Part shown: one piece after another, positions 23,473 to 27,139 of the stretch | Position numbering within the stretch: position 1 is the first letter of the stretch | Layout of the letters: every line of letters begins with the position of its first letter | Source of the DNA: an uncultured Lachnospiraceae bacterium | GTDB taxonomy: Bacteria; Bacillota; Clostridia; Lachnospirales; Lachnospiraceae | Assembly: GCA_910578605.1 (NCBI GenBank) | Contig: CAJTQG010000039.1 | Location: 1 to 27,139, forward strand | Reading direction: 5' to 3' | DNA: 27,139 nucleotides | Position numbers and translations under genes: made by a program | Notes under the pieces: generated by a model | Told to the model about the DNA's origin: nothing | Seen by the model: the letters and a program-made list of their open reading frames with translations, nothing else | Databases searched by the model: none

Positions 23473-24830
23473 GTAGCATTTTCAATTGTTAATATTTTCC
23501 CAGAGATTTTCCTATATTTTGATTTTACTTGAAATCCCTTTTCTTTCGTTAAATACGGTGCCGTTTTTGATTGACTGCATTTTAAAAATTCTTTATATCC
23601 CCCCTCATATATTTTCATTCCTCCATATATTCCTGCCATAGGTCCCATATCAATAATATAGTCCGCCTCTTTCATAAAATTCTCGTCATGCTCCACACAC
23701 ACTACGGTATTACCGGCTTCTATCAATCTTTTCATAATACGAATGAGATTACCTTTTTCCACCTCATGCAATCCAATGGTTGGCTCATCAAACACAAAAA
23801 TAATGGAATCCATCTCGGCTAAAATATAGGACGCTAAAAACAATCTTTGAATCTCACCTCCCGACAATGTGGGTATTGGTCTTGACAGGGCAAGGTGATG
23901 AAGTCCTACCTCCACCAAACAGGAGAGCTTTGCCATTAAATCCTCCAGCAATGGTGATTTCTTAAGGTCTGCTTTTCTTAAAAAGGAAAGCAGCTCATCT
24001 ATATACATTTCCTCCAGCTGTGTTATAGTTTTGCCCCCCACTGTAGTGTGGGACGCCTGTTCTCCCAGTCCGCTCCCACTGCATTTCGGACATGGAAGTT
24101 TTTCTATTCCCTTCAGCCTAGCGCCCCAATTCTTTTTCCCCTGGCTCCAAGCCCACACATTACAAAGCCATGTGACAAAGCCTTCCGTGTGGGCATTGCC
24201 ATACTTAAATGTCATAAGCTCCTCCTCACTCAAGTCCCCCAGAGTTCTCTCAGCGGATATTCCGCTTGCCTTTCCAAACTTCCACAGAAAGCGGCTGTAA
24301 GCTCCCCCGTCCGCCTGCCCCTTTAAAATATCTTTTAATGGAATGGAATCATCCGGCAATATTTGCTCCTGGTGCATATGAGGAAGCTTTCTTTTTCCAA
24401 GACATTTCATGCACATACCTCTCGGAGAATTTCTCTGAAACATGGATGCCTCTAATGGTCTGCCATTATCATATTCAGCCTCCAACTTCCCATAGACGGC
24501 AAAGAGAGCAGCTAAAACTCCGCTGAGCTTTGTTTTTGTTCCCACTGTACTTCTTGGGTTTGACTGGCGCACAATTCTCTGTTCCACCGCCACAGTGGGG
24601 GACAATCCTGAAATCGAATCAAATGTAGATTCGCTCTCAATCATAAACTGGGTGCCGGAAAACATCAGATATCTTCTGCGCCCCTCCTCATATAAAGTGT
24701 CAAATGCCAAGCTGGATTTTCCGCTGCCGGAAACTCCGGTGATAACCGTCAGCTTATTTTTTGGTATCTTCACATCCACTCCTTTTAAATTGTGTATGGT
24801 TGCATTTTTGATTTCTATATATTGATTCAA
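23436..24830 (-). CDS. UvrA-like ABC ATPase, first half only (truncated)
   Basis: The 464-aa product matches the front half of a short UvrA-type protein: Walker A GVSGSGKSS (32-40), zinc-finger cysteines CMKC (140-143) and CPKC (247-250), signature TLSGGEIQRL (321-330), Walker B IIFVFDEPTIGLH (343-355) and switch His (381). UvrA proteins have two ABC halves. Here residues 445-454 (KILTIENATF) match the opening of a second half (compare EIKNATIHNLK, 6-16), but the text then jumps to MILMRTAETK and stops inside the beta-lactamase-like frame. So the second ATPase half is missing. Start is a TTG at 24830 with AAAGGA upstream. A single half is unlikely to work as a normal UvrA. Confidence 0.85.
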   Translation of the reverse strand: MNQYIEIKNATIHNLKGVDVKIPKNKLTVITGVSGSGKSSLAFDTLYEEGRRRYLMFSGTQFMIESESTFDSISGLSPTVAVEQRIVRQSNPRSTVGTKTKLSGVLAALFAVYGKLEAEYDNGRPLEASMFQRNSPRGMCMKCLGKRKLPHMHQEQILPDDSIPLKDILKGQADGGAYSRFLWKFGKASGISAERTLGDLSEEELMTFKYGNAHTEGFVTWLCNVWAWSQGKKNWGARLKGIEKLPCPKCSGSGLGEQASHTTVGGKTITQLEEMYIDELLSFLRKADLKKSPLLEDLMAKLSCLVEVGLHHLALSRPIPTLSGGEIQRLFLASYILAEMDSIIFVFDEPTIGLHEVEKGNLIRIMKRLIEAGNTVVCVEHDENFMKEADYIIDMGPMAGIYGGMKIYEGGYKEFLKCSQSKTAPYLTKEKGFQVKSKYRKISGKILTIENATFMILMRTAETK

Positions 24831-24903
24831 AATTTTCCTTTCTCCTTATTGTATACTATCACAGCAAAACACTTTTAGAACTGATATTTTATTCCATTGA
24901 TTG

Positions 24904-26634
24904 TTAATCAGATTTTCTATTGTTATAAAATGATTTGTCTACATGGCTCATAGCATTGTTCCATGCCTGTGTAAATTCATGGATAGAGCCAAAACGGTCT
25001 TTTCTATTATCACTTACCGCCTTTTTTGCAACTTCAAAGCTCATATGGGAAAGCTGCCATTGTTCACTGGTGCGCTGATAATTTCCAAACAAAGCAAAAG
25101 CCATGGCGCCTACTGTATAAACATTTGTAATCTCATCAATATGTGCACCTAGCTGATATTCCTCTGGTGATTGAAAAAGCGCACTACCATACATTTTACC
25201 CATATCATTGACACATGGCTGTTTTCTAAATAAATCAATATCACATATAGTTGTTTTGTGTTCCTTGTCATCATACATAATGCTGCCGTCATAAAAATCA
25301 ATAGCAACATAACCATTTGAGACTACATATTCCATGAAATCAAGCAAATCACAAAAAACCCTGCACCTTTCCAAAATCGGCAAATTCATAAACCTATGAT
25401 GCTCTGCGGGATACATTCTGCCCATGCAATCACCCTCTGCCCATTTATAAATCATGGCAAAGCCGCCGCCGATTTCTTCTGCCCTGACAAATTCAATCAA
25501 GTTTTTGTGCTTTAATGCCTTATAGATTGGCAGTGTTGATTTCAAACGCCGGATAGCCGCTTCTGGTGTCCCGTTATACGCTTCTGTAGGAGCACCTGCA
25601 AACTTTATAAAATATTGCATTTCTCCCTTTGTTGTACCAAAACAAATATTTCCTGAATCCTGATCATCAAATACTTTGAAAACCTTTCCATATTGGCTTA
25701 TAAAATCAAAGGAAAAGGGTTCTTTCATTTTATATGGCTGCCCATCTATATATTGCAAATAATAACCCTTAAAATACCAAGAGGGAACAACGTTTTTCAT
25801 ATTGTCATACCATTCTAGGACATCTCTTGCCTGATTTAACACCGTTTGTATTTCACCATCCCCAAAGGGAACTGCCCACGGAACAGAACTTAACATATTA
25901 CTGCTGATATAAAGAGCAAGAAGCTTCCAAAATTCTGTGGGCACCTGATTTTCAAAATAACCGTTGACCATACCTGATGCAAAAATCGGCGCCGCTTGGG
26001 CACACCATACAATGCGGTTAAATTCCTCCCAAGGGTCCCCAAAGTCATAGCGGTCAAAATCAATGATACAAATTTTATCATTTTCAATCATCATATTGCC
26101 AATGTGGTAATCCCCATGCTGAAAACCCTCAGGCCTGTCAGAAAGCAAATATCGGTTTGCATTGATGTATTCTATTATTTTATCAGCGCCATCAAACTGA
26201 ATGGGACAATCTTTGTACATTTTAATATTTCTATCTATTTTGGCGTTAAAGCGTGTTTCCCAATCCTGCTGATTTTTCGGTGCGGGAATAGCATGAATTT
26301 TTTTCAAAATGTTACCTGCTTCTAAGCCAAGTGCATATTGTTTTGAATCCGCAAGATAGGGAACAATATCTGTCGCCACCTTGCCGTCCACCCAAGTGTG
26401 CAGTGTATATACTCCCTCCTGGCACCTGCCAATTTCAAAGGGCATGCACATAGGCACACCTAGCGCCGCAGCCTCCTGCTGCAAGCGGAATACCTGAAAA
26501 CAGTCAGCACTTTTATCTTCGGAAGCAATTCTCATAAAATATTTCTTGCCATCACTGTCTGTTGCACAATATTTTTTGTCATCAGACCACCCCTTGTCTA
26601 TCAGCTCCTTTGAAACTATATTGATTTTTCCCAT
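24904..26634 (-). CDS. Aminoglycoside-phosphotransferase-like domain fused to a protein-kinase-like domain
   Basis: The 576-aa protein has two kinase-fold halves. Half one (about 1-290) is an APH-type phosphotransferase: catalytic loop FQHGDYHIGNMM (171-182) and ICIIDFDRYDFGDPW (188-201). Half two (about 310-565) resembles a Ser/Thr kinase: lysine K344 in YFIKFAG, a catalytic-loop equivalent YVAIDFYDGSIMY (442-454), DID (465-467) in place of DFG, and SPEEY (489-493) in the APE position followed by DEITNVYTVGAMAFALFG. I recall the two halves as separate proteins in related bacteria. The substrate is unknown; true aminoglycoside resistance is not implied. AGGAGA precedes the ATG. It lies 73 bases upstream of the UvrA-like gene. 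Confidence 0.88.
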   Translation of the reverse strand: MGKINIVSKELIDKGWSDDKKYCATDSDGKKYFMRIASEDKSADCFQVFRLQQEAAALGVPMCMPFEIGRCQEGVYTLHTWVDGKVATDIVPYLADSKQYALGLEAGNILKKIHAIPAPKNQQDWETRFNAKIDRNIKMYKDCPIQFDGADKIIEYINANRYLLSDRPEGFQHGDYHIGNMMIENDKICIIDFDRYDFGDPWEEFNRIVWCAQAAPIFASGMVNGYFENQVPTEFWKLLALYISSNMLSSVPWAVPFGDGEIQTVLNQARDVLEWYDNMKNVVPSWYFKGYYLQYIDGQPYKMKEPFSFDFISQYGKVFKVFDDQDSGNICFGTTKGEMQYFIKFAGAPTEAYNGTPEAAIRRLKSTLPIYKALKHKNLIEFVRAEEIGGGFAMIYKWAEGDCMGRMYPAEHHRFMNLPILERCRVFCDLLDFMEYVVSNGYVAIDFYDGSIMYDDKEHKTTICDIDLFRKQPCVNDMGKMYGSALFQSPEEYQLGAHIDEITNVYTVGAMAFALFGNYQRTSEQWQLSHMSFEVAKKAVSDNRKDRFGSIHEFTQAWNNAMSHVDKSFYNNRKSD

Positions 26635-26677
26635 TTATTTTCTCCTGTTCTGCCAGACTGTTTTTCATTTTAGTACA

Positions 26678-26720
26678 ACTAGTATAACAAATATTAATTA
26701 TTCATTGCACTAGTATAACA
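26678..26720 (-). promoter_or_regulatory. Direct repeat with -10-like boxes upstream of the kinase-fusion gene
   Basis: ACTAGTATAACA occurs at 26678-26689 and again at 26709-26720, 31 bases apart. Read on the minus strand each copy contains TTATACT, a good -10 box, so they may be tandem promoters or repeated operator sites for the gene starting at 26634. No convincing -35 was found. Confidence 0.4.
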
Positions 26721-26740
26721 TATGAAGTTCACCAATGCAC

Positions 26741-26789
26741 AAAAATTTCTCCTGTCAGAAAGCGATTCTTTCACACAGGAGAAATTTTT
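26741..26789. terminator. Strong terminator of the BspA-like gene
   Basis: AAAAATTTCTCCTGT (26741-26755) and ACAGGAGAAATTTTT (26775-26789) form a perfect 15-bp stem, with GAAAG/CTTTC pairing in the loop. On the minus strand the stem itself ends in TTTTT, as needed after the stop at 26804. Confidence 0.85.
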
Positions 26790-26803
26790 ATTGGTATCAC
26801 TCT

Positions 26804-27139
26804 TTACTTGTAGACAAATTTCATTTTCTTTCCCAATCTCTTTTTGGTAAATAATTTTTTGTAGGCTGCTTTCTTTGACTTGGGAAGGATAAAGGTTACT
26901 TTTGTATTCCATGTAAATGCTTTTTTTGATAAGCTTTTTATCTTTTTGGATTTTACTACCACTTTCTTTACTCTGAGCGGCACACAAAAAGAATCTATTT
27001 CTTTTACATTTTTTGGTATCACAATGGTACCTTTTATATTTCCAAAACTCAAATCCCCAATGTAAACAAAACTGTCCGGCAATTTTAGGGACATAATGTC
27101 ACATCCTAGAAATGCATCCTTCTCTATTCTTTTTAAGTT
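26804..27139 (-). CDS. C-terminus of a BspA-like leucine-rich-repeat surface protein (partial)
   Basis: The frame is open to the window edge, giving 111 residues: NLKRIEKDAFLGCDIMSLKL, then FVYIGDLSFG and TIVIPKNVKEIDSFC, the alternating I-A-F and L-x-I-P pattern of BspA/LRR_5 repeats. The Lys-rich end (LPKSKKAAYKKLFTKK, then MKFVYK) is typical of Lachnospiraceae surface proteins with such repeats. The true start lies beyond 27139; the ATG at 27094 is internal. Such proteins are usually secreted and may bind host or matrix molecules. The missing N-terminal part would show whether an export signal and wall anchor exist. Confidence 0.8.
   Translation of the reverse strand, partial: NLKRIEKDAFLGCDIMSLKLPDSFVYIGDLSFGNIKGTIVIPKNVKEIDSFCVPLRVKKVVVKSKKIKSLSKKAFTWNTKVTFILPKSKKAAYKKLFTKKRLGKKMKFVYK

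Noticed and set aside
24904..26634. Calling the kinase fusion an aminoglycoside resistance gene
   Set aside because: Only the phosphotransferase fold and catalytic loop are visible; this fold serves many substrates and nothing here shows drug specificity.

Overview
The window reads as chromosomal DNA of a low-GC anaerobic Firmicute, most likely a Lachnospiraceae (Clostridium cluster XIVa) gut bacterium. This rests on AT-rich intergenic DNA, strong GGAGG-type ribosome binding sites, Lachnospiraceae-style proteins (two-half phosphotransferase/kinase protein, Lys-rich surface beta-helix proteins, BspA-like leucine-rich repeats, small SEC-C protein) and intrinsic terminators after many genes. The assignment is from recognised families, not from a search. 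No rRNA, tRNA, CRISPR array or insertion sequence was seen.

Layout. Positions 1-430 hold an unidentified partial reading frame, a hairpin and a terminator. Positions 427-2146 (minus) carry an rRNA uracil methyltransferase (RlmD/RumA type) whose C-terminal extension is split off by two frameshifts. Positions 2349-7748 (minus) carry a small membrane protein, the PcrA helicase, the Hsp33 redox chaperone, a SAM methyltransferase and a SEC-C zinc-motif protein. Positions 7866-8053 (plus) look like a free-standing structured RNA of unrecognised family with its own terminator. A cardiolipin synthase with a long purine-rich leader follows (8079-9671, minus), then a TetR regulator (plus), a lone FabF (minus) and a divergent alanine-type aminotransferase (plus).

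Positions 13664-19498 form an envelope island: an LTA-synthase-like membrane sulfatase-fold enzyme in an operon with a secreted right-handed beta-helix protein, plus a divergent paralogous beta-helix protein. The two paralogs share a 250-base control region containing a perfect spaced palindrome. Positions 19614-22595 (minus) are a four-gene run with overlapping stop/start codons: a 76-aa protein, a single-pass membrane protein, a lipoprotein and ThiD. Positions 22660-24830 hold the front half of a UvrA-like ABC protein joined to the back part of a serine beta-lactamase-like gene, which looks like a deletion scar. Positions 24904-26634 encode an APH-type phosphotransferase fused to a protein-kinase-like half. 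The right edge carries the C-terminus of a BspA-like surface protein.

The strongest leads for something undescribed are the structured RNA at 7866-8053, the beta-helix/LTA-synthase island, the kinase-kinase fusion, the ThiD-terminated coupled operon and the UvrA/beta-lactamase chimera.
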